A DNA stretch of 64,000 nt, taken from the NCBI GenBank assembly GCA_042862465.1, contig JASTVH010000005.1:310001-374000 (forward strand). Direction: 5' to 3'. Source of the DNA: JASTVH01 sp042862465. GTDB lineage: Bacteria > Pseudomonadota > Gammaproteobacteria > Pseudomonadales > Oleiphilaceae. The position numbers and the translations under genes are program-made. Of this stretch, positions 26,202 to 34,913 are shown piece after piece. The notes beneath the pieces were generated by a model. That model saw only the letters and a program-made list of their open reading frames with translations, searched no databases and was not told the DNA's origin. The first letter of the stretch is position 1. The number at the start of each line of letters is the position of its first letter.

Positions 26202-27200
26202 ATGACCCGCTTTGAATCGGTCCATACCCGCATGTTTCGTAATGCCGGACCCCAGGAAAAGATTCCAGTCGGGATCAGTGCCTGTCTGCTGGGGAAGCAG
26301 GTGCGCTTCGATGGTGGACACAAGCGCAGTGCATTCTGCACCAACATGCTGAGTCAGTATTTCGAGTTTGTCCCCTATTGTCCGGAAGTGGCAATTGGTA
26401 TGGGGACGCCCCGGGACCCTGTGCGGCTGGTTTGGGAAGGCGAAGAGAAGCGAATGGTAGGAACCAAGGATCCGGATCGGGACTTTACGGAACCGATGAA
26501 AGCCTGGGCCGAGCAGCAAGCGGGACAACTTGAGGGCCTCTCCGGGTTCATCTTTATGCAGAAATCGCCCACCTGTGGCGTGTTCCGCACCAAGGTGTAC
26601 GAAAAAAACCGCCACCCGAACGGTGCCGGATCAGGCCTGTGGGCTGAAGCCGTTATGACTGAGAATCCGTTGCTGCCGGTTGAGGAGGCTGGCCGCCTTA
26701 ACGATCCGCATCTGCTGGAGAACTTCCTGACACGGGTATTCACCCTGCACGAATGGAAGCGATCGCTCGGCGATCAGCCCACGGCAGGGCGCCTGGTGGA
26801 CTTCCATAGCCGGCACAAGCTACTGATCATGGCTCACGATCCGGCCGCGTTGCAGGCCATGGGGCGCCTCGTCGCCAGTCTGAACCAGAACAACGCGGAG
26901 CAGGTCTCCCGGGAATACCTGAACCAGCTGATGAAGGCCCTTGGTCGCACCGCGACCCGGCGCCGGCACACGCACGTGTTGCAGTACATCAATCGGTTCC
27001 TGCGCCGATTTGTACCGAGGGCGGCCCTGGAGGAACTGCATGCGGTGCGCGAGCAGTATGCCCACGGCGACGTGCCTCTGGTGGTCCCCATTACGCTGTT
27101 GAAGCACTACGTGGGCATGATGCCGGAAGGGCACTACCTGTCCAATCAGGTGTATCTGCAGCCGCACCCCTGCAATCTGGGCCTTCGCAACGCGATTTAA
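26202..27200 (+). CDS. DUF523 and DUF1722 protein (YbgA-like)
   Basis: A 332-residue two-domain protein. The first half is DUF523: VGISACLLGKQVRFDGGHKR, the cysteine-containing YCPEVAIGMGTPRDPVRLV and MQKSPTCGVF. The second half is DUF1722 (YbgA): WKRSLGDQPTAGRLVDFHSRHKLLIMAH and ending in VYLQPHP. The function is not established, although the gene family is often next to photolyase genes and light- or oxidative-stress-induced loci. No photolyase gene is in this window. ATG 26202 follows an AAAGGAGG site; an in-frame ATG at 26178 is possible. It lies 80 bp downstream of the FAD oxidoreductase gene, probably in the same transcript. Confidence 0.88.
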   Translation: MTRFESVHTRMFRNAGPQEKIPVGISACLLGKQVRFDGGHKRSAFCTNMLSQYFEFVPYCPEVAIGMGTPRDPVRLVWEGEEKRMVGTKDPDRDFTEPMKAWAEQQAGQLEGLSGFIFMQKSPTCGVFRTKVYEKNRHPNGAGSGLWAEAVMTENPLLPVEEAGRLNDPHLLENFLTRVFTLHEWKRSLGDQPTAGRLVDFHSRHKLLIMAHDPAALQAMGRLVASLNQNNAEQVSREYLNQLMKALGRTATRRRHTHVLQYINRFLRRFVPRAALEELHAVREQYAHGDVPLVVPITLLKHYVGMMPEGHYLSNQVYLQPHPCNLGLRNAI

Positions 27201-27233
27201 ACCGCCCCCGGCTGCCCGAGCGCCTGTAAGGAC

Positions 27234-27256
27234 AGTCTGACGTTGTCAGTCAGACT
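27234..27256. other. Stem-loop at convergent 3' ends
   Basis: AGTCTGAC at 27234-27241 pairs perfectly with 27249-27256 across 7 nt. It spans the stop of the HD gene and lies 34 bp after the DUF1722 stop. No T-tract follows on either strand, so it is a weak terminator candidate. Confidence 0.45.
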
Positions 27257-28715
27257 TCCGGATCAGGTCGGGTTTCAGGTAGAAGTGGGTAATGGTGTTG
27301 TCGGTAAACTTTTGGAAGAAGGTGCTGACGTCAGAGATCTGTTCCAGGCGCCGTTTGCCAGTGATCGGATCGCGCATCAGCACCTTGATGCCGGTAAAAT
27401 GATCACGGATCTTGGAAAACTTCGCTTTCATTTCACAGGTCACGACATCCGCTTCGTCAACCTTCAGTGCCCGGGCCAATTCGGCGCGCCGCTGCTCCAC
27501 CGCCTCTGTGCTCAGGTCCTCGCAGGTCTCGATGTGGTCCAGCTTGATGCGGTCGACGATGCATTTGGAATAGCTGACCGGTTGCTGGCGGGCCTTGCGC
27601 CGGAAGGCTTCCCAGAAGAATGTGTCGGTCACTTCGGTGAAGTCGTTGATCTCGCTCAGGCAGTGGTCAACCCAGGCAAAAGTGTCCTGGTCTTCCAGCA
27701 CTTCATTGATGGCTTCGCGCAGCAGCCAGTCGAACCCCAGGGCCGTTTTGTGGGCATACACCTGGCGGTACATCTGATGGCGGCTGTAGACAAAATCCTC
27801 CAGCGCCCCAAGCCCCTTGCGGGCCACCGCCAGGCCCAGCCAGGGGTTTTCCACCGTCCAGCCAAAACGCAGGTTGCTCAGCAGGTGGTCGAGATTGAAG
27901 CCACCGATCGTCACCGACGAATGGAAGCCGTCCCGAAGCATGTAGTCCGCCCTGTCCGCATCCACTTCCCCGGAGACGATGGAGGAGAGCAGATCCATCA
28001 CCAGCCCCGGGGTGGAGGTGTGCTGCAGGGCCCCGGCTTCGGCGTCTGGCCCGGCCATGAATGCCCAGAAGGTGCGGGCATGGTGACAGAAGGTATCGCT
28101 GGGCGTAGCATGCGTGGTTTCCATGACGCCCAGAACATCCTGGATCTCAACGCCGTAATCGGCCAGGTCGATATCCGTGAAGATCTTGTGGGCCACACGC
28201 ACGGAATAGTGCTCATGTTCCAGCTCTTCCGGCCGCTGTTTATAGAAGGTGGAGATATCCACGCCTTTCCACAATTCGTCGAACCGTTCCGGGCGACTCA
28301 TGAGTTCCCGGATCTTGGCCGCTTTGGTGAACTGGTGGGAAAAGCTGCTATGGCCGCTGTCATGCAGCAGGCACGCGAGCCGGATGACCTTGGAAATGTA
28401 GTCGATGGCATCGAGCTGGCTGAAGGTGAGTTCCACCTTGCGGCTGAGTTGCCGTTCGCGCAGGTAAGCATCGATCATGGCGCGGAACATGCGCGATCCG
28501 ACATGCATCACACCGATGCTGTGCAGGAAGCGGGAGTGGGTGGCGCCTGGAAAGACCAGATTGAGGATGTCGTTCTGGCAGATATTGCGCAGGCGCTGGA
28601 ACAGCGGATGGTCGACAATCTGGATTTCGTGAACATGGAGGGGAATGCCGCCGTGGACCGGATCCATGATCAGTTTGTCATAGGCGCCGAGCAGGTCATC
28701 TATAGCGCTTCGCAT
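27246..28715 (-). CDS. HD-domain phosphohydrolase (SAMHD1/dNTPase-like)
   Basis: A 489-residue metal-dependent phosphohydrolase. The start, DPVHGGIPLHVHEIQIVDHPLFQRLRNICQ, and the metal-binding THSRFLHSIGV and LLHDSGHSSFSH motifs (His and His-Asp of the HD site) match the YdhJ/SAMHD1-like group, which hydrolyses deoxynucleoside triphosphates or similar substrates. A second conserved block, VSGEVDADRADYMLRDGFHSSV, is also typical. Soluble and cytoplasmic. The C-terminal 90 residues are variable in the family. It converges with the DUF523/DUF1722 gene; an 8-bp stem-loop (27234-27256) covers both 3' ends. Confidence 0.88.
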   Translation of the reverse strand: MRSAIDDLLGAYDKLIMDPVHGGIPLHVHEIQIVDHPLFQRLRNICQNDILNLVFPGATHSRFLHSIGVMHVGSRMFRAMIDAYLRERQLSRKVELTFSQLDAIDYISKVIRLACLLHDSGHSSFSHQFTKAAKIRELMSRPERFDELWKGVDISTFYKQRPEELEHEHYSVRVAHKIFTDIDLADYGVEIQDVLGVMETTHATPSDTFCHHARTFWAFMAGPDAEAGALQHTSTPGLVMDLLSSIVSGEVDADRADYMLRDGFHSSVTIGGFNLDHLLSNLRFGWTVENPWLGLAVARKGLGALEDFVYSRHQMYRQVYAHKTALGFDWLLREAINEVLEDQDTFAWVDHCLSEINDFTEVTDTFFWEAFRRKARQQPVSYSKCIVDRIKLDHIETCEDLSTEAVEQRRAELARALKVDEADVVTCEMKAKFSKIRDHFTGIKVLMRDPITGKRRLEQISDVSTFFQKFTDNTITHFYLKPDLIRKSD

Positions 28716-28935
28716 AGGGCTGAAGGGGTCCTTTCAGTTCTGTAGAGCGTGGTTTTTGCTGTAAACGAACTGTGAAATCGCAAGGAATTGTGAAACAAGT
28801 CGTTAAAACAGCCGTCATTAGGATGAAAACTCTAATATCGGTGCCTAAGCTCAACAATATAGATCACTGGCGGACCGACTCAAATAACGACTTTAAGACG
28901 AACTCCGGCCGACGGGGTTCCTTTGGCGAGCTGAT

Positions 28936-30126
28936 ATGAAGTCTCATTCCGAGTGCATCCTCATTATCGACAGCGATAGTGAGGCCCGAGACGACCTTGC
29001 GCTGTGTCTGGAGGATCGGGGCTATTACGTCCGGACAGCGGGCGCGATCGAAGAGGCCGCGGCGATGCTTGCCGAGTCGGTACCGGACCTGATTTTTGCC
29101 GATTTGCCCCCCGAAGCCATCCGGACGCTTTCCCAGCAGGGTGCCATTGAGGACGCTCGTATTCCGATTGTGGCATTCAGCCATGCCCGTGATGCGCGGG
29201 AAGTGATCGAGGCCATGCGCTCCGGGGCGGAAGACTTCCTGATAAAACCTTTCAAAGATCGGTCCACCATCGACGAGATGCTTGGCAAGCTTTTTGAGCG
29301 CGTCCGTTTGACCCGCCTCAACCAGATGTATCGCCAGGAACTGGAATCCACCAACCGCGACCTGCGTGCCGGTATCGCGGAGTTGCAGGCGGATCAGCGG
29401 GCGGGCCGCAAGGTTCAGATGAAGATGCTGCCGGAACATCAGCGTCAGTTCTGTGGCCTGGAATTCGATCATATCGTGAAGCCTTCGCTCTATCTCAGTG
29501 GAGATTTCCTGGACTATGTGCGCCTCGACGATCACAAGGCCCTGGTCTACATCGCCGACGTGTCCGGGCATGGGGCCAGTTCGGCATTCGTCACCGTGCT
29601 GCTTAAAAATCTCACCAACCGTCTGCAGCGCAATCTCCGTCGTGGTTCCAGTGACGATATTCTGTATCCGGATCGCTTTCTGGTGCGGGTCAACAAGGAA
29701 TTGCAGGACACCAGCCTTGGCAAGCACGTCACCTTGTTCGTGGGGCTGCTGGATACCCAGGCCTACACGCTAACCTACGCGGTAGGCGGCCATTTCCCGA
29801 TGCCAATCCTGGTATCGCCGCAGGGAGCGGCTTTCCTGGAGGGTAACGGGCTTCCAGTGGGGCTGTTCGATAAGCCGCAGTGGGATATCTACACACAGGC
29901 ACTGCCGAAGGATTTCACCTTGTTCCTGTTTTCCGATGGCATACTGGAGGTCATCGATGCCAAGGGACTGGACGAAAAGGAAAATCGTCTACTTGAAGTC
30001 GTCTCTGAGGGACGGCACACTGTCGCGGCTTTGGAGAAGGCGCTTGGGCTGGAAGCGCTGAATGAACTGCCTGACGACATAGCGATTGTCTCGGTGACCG
30101 ATAGGGCGGCTGTGAACCATGTCTAG
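28936..30126 (+). CDS. hsbR: Response regulator with PP2C-type phosphatase domain (HsbR-like)
   Basis: A 396-residue fusion. Residues 1-120 form a receiver domain with acidic residues at 12 and 14, phosphoacceptor Asp56 (LIFADLP) and Lys in FLIKPF. A helical linker (about 120-165) leads to a SpoIIE/PP2C-type serine phosphatase domain (about 180-385) with metal-binding VYIADVSGHGASSAFVT and LFSDGILEV. HsbR proteins of pseudomonads dephosphorylate, or through a kinase region phosphorylate, the STAS protein HsbA and so control biofilm and motility outputs. The next gene, overlapping by 8 bp, encodes exactly such a STAS protein. No HptB phosphotransfer gene lies in the window. I cannot see a separate kinase domain, so control of HsbA phosphorylation here may differ. 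Confidence 0.86.
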   Translation: MKSHSECILIIDSDSEARDDLALCLEDRGYYVRTAGAIEEAAAMLAESVPDLIFADLPPEAIRTLSQQGAIEDARIPIVAFSHARDAREVIEAMRSGAEDFLIKPFKDRSTIDEMLGKLFERVRLTRLNQMYRQELESTNRDLRAGIAELQADQRAGRKVQMKMLPEHQRQFCGLEFDHIVKPSLYLSGDFLDYVRLDDHKALVYIADVSGHGASSAFVTVLLKNLTNRLQRNLRRGSSDDILYPDRFLVRVNKELQDTSLGKHVTLFVGLLDTQAYTLTYAVGGHFPMPILVSPQGAAFLEGNGLPVGLFDKPQWDIYTQALPKDFTLFLFSDGILEVIDAKGLDEKENRLLEVVSEGRHTVAALEKALGLEALNELPDDIAIVSVTDRAAVNHV

Positions 30127-30607
30127 TTACAAGATTCTGCAGGCAGAGCATCAAGGCATCTATGTGCTGAAGTTCATTGGGGAAATTCGCCTCAATCTGT
30201 GCTCTACGCTGGACAACATCATCGACGCCATGGTCAGTAACCCGAATTTCAAGACGGTGGTGATCGATCTGACCGAAACCGAGGTGATTGACAGCACCAC
30301 GCTCGGGTTGCTGGCGAAAATCGCCATTGCGGCTGAAGAACGCAGCCGTTTCCTGCCCACGCTCATCTCTACCAATCCCGACATCAATCGTATTATCCTC
30401 TCCATGGGGTTCGACAAGATCTTCATCATCGTGCGCGAACCGGCTCAGCGGATTGAGGAACTGGAAGAAATCCCGGTTCTACAGGCCTCCGAGCGCCAGG
30501 TGCGTGACAATGTCCTGGACGCCCATCGTGTGCTGATGAGCATGAACCAGAAGAACCGGGAAGAGTTCCGCAACCTGGTTCAAACCCTGGAATGCGAGGA
30601 ATCATAG
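30119..30607 (+). CDS. hsbA: STAS-domain anti-sigma factor antagonist (HsbA-like)
   Basis: A 162-residue protein. Residues 1-110 form a STAS domain with the phosphorylatable site in EVIDSTTLGLL (Ser59, with Thr60/61 adjacent). A charged helical extension of about 50 residues (IEELEEIPVLQASERQVRDNVLDAHRVLMS) follows, as in HsbA. In known systems HsbA switches between the anti-sigma factor FlgM and a diguanylate cyclase according to its phosphorylation. Translation is coupled to hsbR by an 8-bp overlap. FlgM and the cyclase are not in the window. Confidence 0.86.
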   Translation: MSSYKILQAEHQGIYVLKFIGEIRLNLCSTLDNIIDAMVSNPNFKTVVIDLTETEVIDSTTLGLLAKIAIAAEERSRFLPTLISTNPDINRIILSMGFDKIFIIVREPAQRIEELEEIPVLQASERQVRDNVLDAHRVLMSMNQKNREEFRNLVQTLECEES

Positions 30608-30649
30608 CGCTTCGGCCAGGCCCAAACGCCGCCGGAGCACCAGTTTCAA

Positions 30650-31699
30650 ATGGATTTTCCCATGTCCGAACAACAGACCATTGCCGTCCTGGGTGGCGGC
30701 AGTTTCGGGACCGCTCTGTCCAAGGTCCTGGCCGAAAACGGCCATAAAGTGCTCTTCTGGATGCGTGACGAGGCGCAGGCCAGAACCATTACTGAAACGC
30801 GTATCAACAGCCGCTATATGCCCGATGTGGAGCTGCCATCGGGCGTTTGTCCCACCAACGATATCGAATACGCCATTACCTCCGTGGATACCGTATTCGT
30901 GGCCATCCCGAGTAAGGCGTTTCGCGACGTGATCGTTTCGTCGGCACAGTTCTTCCACGAAGGCCAGATCGTTATCAGTACCACCAAGGGTATCGAAAAG
31001 CGTGGTTTCAAACTGATGAGTGAAATCCTGCTGGAGGAGATTCCCAAAACCCGTATCGGCGTGCTCAGCGGTCCCAACCTGGCGGGAGAAATCGTCAAGC
31101 GTGATCTGACCGCCACGGTCATTGCCGGCAAGGATCCGGAAGTCCGTCGCCGCGCTCAGGATCTGCTCGGATGCGACTATTTCCGGGTTTATGCCAACGT
31201 CGATACGTACGGTGTGGAGCTGGCCGGCGCCCTGAAGAATATCTATGCCATTGTGTCCGGTCTCGCGGAAGCCCTGGGGCTGGGGCAGAATACCAAGGCC
31301 ATGCTGATTACACGCAGCCTGGCGGAAATGAGCCGTTTCGCAGTGAGCCTGGGGGCCAATCCCATGACCTTCCTGGGGCTGGCCGGCGTGGGCGATCTGT
31401 TCGTCACCTGTACCAGTAACATGAGCCGTAATTACCGTATCGGCCATGCCATAGGAGAAGGACGCTCTCTCGACGATGCCGTGAATGCACTGGGGCAGGT
31501 GGCTGAAGGGATCCACACCCTGTTGCTGGTAAAAGAGCGGGCAGAGGAGACCGAGATCTACATGCCGCTGGTGAACGGGTTGTATGAGATACTCTACAAT
31601 AATGCCTCCATCTCGGAGGTGATTCACCGTTTGATGAGTTCGGTGCAGAATTCCGACGTGGAGTTTATTCTGCCTCGACAAGGCGGAGCAGGGCTGTAG
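30650..31699 (+). CDS. gpsA: Glycerol-3-phosphate dehydrogenase [NAD(P)+]
   Basis: A 349-residue cytoplasmic enzyme reducing dihydroxyacetone phosphate to sn-glycerol 3-phosphate, the entry step of phospholipid synthesis. It has the N-terminal Rossmann motif VLGGGSFGTALSKVLAENGH, then the conserved STTKGIEKRGFKLMSEI and SGPNLAGEI, the catalytic-lysine region VELAGALKNIYAIVSGLAEALGLG, and GVGDLFVTCTSNMSRN. Full-length. It begins 42 bp after hsbA and is followed within 30 bp by sixA; the order hsbR-hsbA-gpsA-sixA suggests readthrough. An in-frame ATG at 30662 has a poorer ribosome-binding site. Confidence 0.95.
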   Translation: MDFPMSEQQTIAVLGGGSFGTALSKVLAENGHKVLFWMRDEAQARTITETRINSRYMPDVELPSGVCPTNDIEYAITSVDTVFVAIPSKAFRDVIVSSAQFFHEGQIVISTTKGIEKRGFKLMSEILLEEIPKTRIGVLSGPNLAGEIVKRDLTATVIAGKDPEVRRRAQDLLGCDYFRVYANVDTYGVELAGALKNIYAIVSGLAEALGLGQNTKAMLITRSLAEMSRFAVSLGANPMTFLGLAGVGDLFVTCTSNMSRNYRIGHAIGEGRSLDDAVNALGQVAEGIHTLLLVKERAEETEIYMPLVNGLYEILYNNASISEVIHRLMSSVQNSDVEFILPRQGGAGL

Positions 31700-31729
31700 A
31701 GTCGAAGGGCTGAAAAGGAAGCGGAAGCG

Positions 31730-32182
31730 ATGCGGCTGATTATCATGCGCCACGGTGAGGCTGGCCCCCACCGCTCGGACTTCGAACGCAGTCTGACCAG
31801 TACTGGCGTGGCGGCGTCGCAGCGTGTTGCGGAACAGCTGAAGGGTTTACCCTGGAAAGCCGACCGGGTCTGGGTGAGCCCCCTGGTTCGGGCCCAACAG
31901 ACTGCCGAAACCGTGGTGGCAGCCTGGCCCTCGTTACTGGAGACCAAACCCTTCCTGACACCGGATGACGATCCCGCCGCCTGCATGGACGCCTTGCAGG
32001 CGCTGCCGGATTCCGAGACCGTGCTGCTGGTCAGTCACATGCCGTTTGTCGGTGTCTTTACCAGCCTGCTGGTAGAGGGGCATCGTCGCGGCATGCCTTT
32101 CATGACCAGCCAGGCCCTGATACTGGAAATGCCGGTGGCCGCGCCTGGCTGTGCCGAGCTGAAACAACATATCCTGCCCTGA
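31730..32182 (+). CDS. sixA: Phosphohistidine phosphatase SixA
   Basis: A 150-residue histidine-phosphatase-superfamily enzyme with catalytic His8 in IIMRHGEA, the second-arginine block VSPLVRAQQTAE and a second catalytic His in VSHMP. In enterobacteria SixA removes phosphate from histidine phosphotransfer domains or the nitrogen phosphotransferase protein NPr. Its position after gpsA is common in gammaproteobacteria. With hsbR-hsbA just upstream, a link to phosphorelay control is possible but not shown. Confidence 0.9.
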   Translation: MRLIIMRHGEAGPHRSDFERSLTSTGVAASQRVAEQLKGLPWKADRVWVSPLVRAQQTAETVVAAWPSLLETKPFLTPDDDPAACMDALQALPDSETVLLVSHMPFVGVFTSLLVEGHRRGMPFMTSQALILEMPVAAPGCAELKQHILP

Positions 32183-32257
32183 TAACATCCGGATGGGCCT
32201 GGGCCATGGGGTTCAGGTCGGGGCTATGCGTTTAAAAAACTGGGGGATTCTTAGCTG

Positions 32258-32719
32258 ATGTCTTTGCGCGGAGTTGCGGACCGTTTACTGATCATCCTGC
32301 TGGCGCTCTTGCTGGGTGCCTGCACTTCGCTTTATCAGGCGCAGAAAGGGAATGATCCTCATGGCTACAGCCAGAAGCATCTTGAGGGCACCCTGTGGCA
32401 GGTGACGTATCAGAGTTACAAGGATCTGACGGTTCAGGAAGTGCAGCAATACGCCCTGCGTCGGGCCGCGGAACTCAGCCGGGAAGCCGGTTACCCGGCG
32501 TTCCGCCTCAAGGACGTCAAGGTGGATGGCGATATCACGGTCGAGCACCGGCCGGCCCAGGTGACCACCAATGCCTCCGCGCGCGGCGTACCCGGGGCCC
32601 AGGATGTGGCGATCCCCGCCTATTCCCGGGAATACCGGGTCAAGCGAGTGACCCTGAAGATTGAAATGACCGAGGACACCCTGGAGCCCTCGGTGATTCG
32701 TGTGGAAGATGTCATTTGA
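32258..32719 (+). CDS. Small lipoprotein, CC0125/CC1285-like
   Basis: A 153-residue lipoprotein. The signal sequence ends with the lipobox LLGAC at about 18-22. The mature part has the pattern YQSYKDLTVQEVQQYALRRAAELSREAGYPAFRLKDV, which resembles the CC0125/CC1285 lipoprotein family of unknown function. The central Ala/Val/Pro segment is low-complexity. It is probably in the outer membrane. It stands 75 bp after sixA and converges with the aminotransferase gene. Confidence 0.78.
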   Translation: MSLRGVADRLLIILLALLLGACTSLYQAQKGNDPHGYSQKHLEGTLWQVTYQSYKDLTVQEVQQYALRRAAELSREAGYPAFRLKDVKVDGDITVEHRPAQVTTNASARGVPGAQDVAIPAYSREYRVKRVTLKIEMTEDTLEPSVIRVEDVI

Positions 32720-32740
32720 GAGGAATCGGGCAGGGCGGTG

Positions 32741-33877
32741 TCAGTGCCTGCTGGCCTCGTGCCTGATACTCTCGACCGCCCTGTCGATGGTTTCGTACGG
32801 GGTGTAGAAGTGCGGAGAGAAGCGGATACCGCCACCCCGGTAGGCACAGACAACACCTTTGCCCATCAATGTTTTCTGCAGGGCTTCGTTATTCCTGCCT
32901 TCCAGTCGGAAAGTGAAGATCCCGCCCCGTCGCTCTGGGGGTTCCGGCGTAATACACACCACGTTCGGGATTGAACTCACGGCTTCCCGCAAATACTGCA
33001 CGCGTTCACCAATCTCGGAACGGACGTGGTCCAGGCCGCTCTCGAGTAGCAGTGACACGCTGGCGTTCAGCACATGAGCACCCAGCAGGTTGGGACTACC
33101 GCACTCGAATCGCTGGGCGTCTGGCGCCAGTTCCCAGTCCGTGCGGTCGAAATCCCCGCGATGTTTGACGCTGTGCCAGCCAAATTCGTACAGCTTGAGC
33201 CGATCTCGCAGGGCGGGCCGAACGTAAAACAGCCCCAGGCCTTCTGGGCCGAGCATCCATTTGTGGCCGTCCGCCATGGTGAAATCGATGTGATCCCGCT
33301 GCACGTCGAGCGGTTCGGCGCCGATGCTCTGGATGGCATCGACGCAGAAGAGGACCTCCTGCTCATGGCAGAAACGCCCCAGTCGGCCGATATCCAGTCG
33401 GAGGCCGGTACCGTATTGCACCGAGCTGATCGACATCAGCCGTGTCCTGTCTGAAACGGCGCCCTCAATCGCCTCTTCCGGGCTGCCGGCAGATTCCAGA
33501 TCAGCCACCACCACCTTGACCCCCTGATCCGCGAGCGATTCCCAGACGATCCGGTTGGACGGAAACTCCTGATTGGTGATGACGATCTCGTCGCCGTCGC
33601 TCCAGGAAAGACCGTAGGCCACCATGGAGAGGGCTTCGGATGTGTTCTTCACCAGCGCTACATCCTCGGGTGCCGGCGCATGGATCAGGTGTGACAGGCG
33701 TTCGCGCAACTCGCGCTCCACAGTCAGCCATCGCGGATAGTGCTGGGCGCCGCGAATGACGTTTTCCTGGGCAAAGGCCGTTACGGCCTCCCGGGCACGG
33801 GCCGGCCAGGGCGCCACGGCGGCGTGGTTGAGGTAGCAGATATCGGAAACGTGCGGGAATTCGTCCTGGAGATCCAT
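32741..33877 (-). CDS. Class V aminotransferase-fold PLP enzyme
   Basis: A 378-residue pyridoxal-phosphate enzyme of the cysteine desulfurase/isopenicillin N epimerase-like class V group. The start reads FPHVSDICYLNHAAVAPWPARA, and the PLP lysine lies in FTMADGHKWMLGPEGLG. The NTSEAL segment and the FCVDAIQSIG aspartate also match the fold. There is no conserved catalytic cysteine loop of IscS type, so it is likelier an aminotransferase, epimerase or lyase than a sulfur donor. I place the start at 33877, behind a GAGGA site. The divergent radical SAM gene begins 129 bp away; whether they share a pathway is unknown. Confidence 0.85.
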   Translation of the reverse strand: MDLQDEFPHVSDICYLNHAAVAPWPARAREAVTAFAQENVIRGAQHYPRWLTVERELRERLSHLIHAPAPEDVALVKNTSEALSMVAYGLSWSDGDEIVITNQEFPSNRIVWESLADQGVKVVVADLESAGSPEEAIEGAVSDRTRLMSISSVQYGTGLRLDIGRLGRFCHEQEVLFCVDAIQSIGAEPLDVQRDHIDFTMADGHKWMLGPEGLGLFYVRPALRDRLKLYEFGWHSVKHRGDFDRTDWELAPDAQRFECGSPNLLGAHVLNASVSLLLESGLDHVRSEIGERVQYLREAVSSIPNVVCITPEPPERRGGIFTFRLEGRNNEALQKTLMGKGVVCAYRGGGIRFSPHFYTPYETIDRAVESIRHEASRH

Positions 33878-34005
33878 GGCTATCCTCGTGGTATTCAATG
33901 CTTTCCCGGACCTTACCGTATCCCCTTATCCGTTGGCGAGCCATTGCGTATACTGGCTCTCTACACAAGGCCACGAATTCTGAGCAAAGGTCACACAGAT
34001 TACCC

Positions 34006-34902
34006 ATGATGCAATCGTTTCCTATCGACTACATAGAACCGGTGTTCCGTCCGCCCTCCGAGGGTAAATCACTCATTTTGCCGGTCACCAACGGCTGCTC
34101 CTGGAACCAGTGCACTTTCTGTGAGATGTACACGCAGCCGCAGAAGAAGTTCCGTGCCCGTCGTGACGAGGATATCCGGGCCGACATTGAACGCGCCGCA
34201 CGCACCCTCGGCCCTGTACGCCGGGTGTTTCTGGCTGATGGGGATGCCATGGTGCTGCCCACAAGGCGCCTGCTGGCCATCATTGGCTGGCTCCGGGAGG
34301 CGTTTCCGTCACTGGAGCGGGTAGGCAGCTACTGTCTGCCCCGGAATCTCAGGAAAAAGTCGGTCGCGGATTTGCAGGCTCTGCGGGAAGCGGGTCTCCA
34401 GATCCTCTATATAGGTGTGGAATCCGGTGACGACACCGTGCTGGAAAAGGTGCAAAAAGGCGAAACCTACGCCAGTTCCCTCGAGGCCCTGCAGAAAATC
34501 CATCAGGCTGGTATCACCAGTTCGGTGATGGTGCTGAACGGCCTCGGTGGAGAGGTCTACTCCGAGCAGCACGCGATCAACTCAGCACGTGTGCTCAACG
34601 AGGCGCAGCCGGATTACCTGTCGACACTGGTTGTGAGCTTCCCGGTCGGGCTTGAGCGCTTTAAGGCCCAGTTTCCGGAATTCACGCCCCTGCAACAGAT
34701 GGATCTGTTCCGCGAACTTCGGCTGTTTCTGGAGCACCTTGACTTGAAGGACACCGTGTTCCGCAGTGACCATGCCTCCAATTACCTGGTGCTGAAAGGG
34801 CGCCTCAACCAGGACAGGGACAGTATGCTCCGGCAACTGGATCTGGCGATCAACCAGCCGGGGGCGGTGCCTCTGCGCGCTGAATGGCAACGGGGCCTAT
34901 AA
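34006..34902 (+). CDS. Radical SAM protein
   Basis: A 298-residue radical S-adenosylmethionine enzyme. The iron-sulfur site is unusual in spacing, CSWNQCTFC (CX4CX2C) in the block TNGCSWNQCTFCEMYTQPQKKF at about 29-50; classical members have CX3CX2C. The GVESGDDTVLEKVQKGET segment (SAM-binding strand 4) is typical. It resembles a group of uncharacterised radical SAM proteins with NGCSWNxCTFC motifs, so the motif is probably functional. The reaction is not predictable. ATG 34006 and 34009 are adjacent; the longer frame back to 33898 enters the divergent gene. It is 11 bp upstream of the DUF1285 gene. Confidence 0.84.
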   Translation: MMQSFPIDYIEPVFRPPSEGKSLILPVTNGCSWNQCTFCEMYTQPQKKFRARRDEDIRADIERAARTLGPVRRVFLADGDAMVLPTRRLLAIIGWLREAFPSLERVGSYCLPRNLRKKSVADLQALREAGLQILYIGVESGDDTVLEKVQKGETYASSLEALQKIHQAGITSSVMVLNGLGGEVYSEQHAINSARVLNEAQPDYLSTLVVSFPVGLERFKAQFPEFTPLQQMDLFRELRLFLEHLDLKDTVFRSDHASNYLVLKGRLNQDRDSMLRQLDLAINQPGAVPLRAEWQRGL

Positions 34903-34913
34903 GGAGGTCTGTG

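Noticed and set aside
27243..28745. A 500-codon plus-strand open frame
   Set aside because: It is the complement of the HD phosphohydrolase gene; the minus-strand protein has the full HD signature and this one shows no family features.
28864..29727. A 287-codon minus-strand open frame
   Set aside because: Antisense to hsbR, whose receiver and phosphatase motifs are complete.
30602..31771. A 389-codon minus-strand open frame
   Set aside because: Antisense to gpsA, which has all family motifs.
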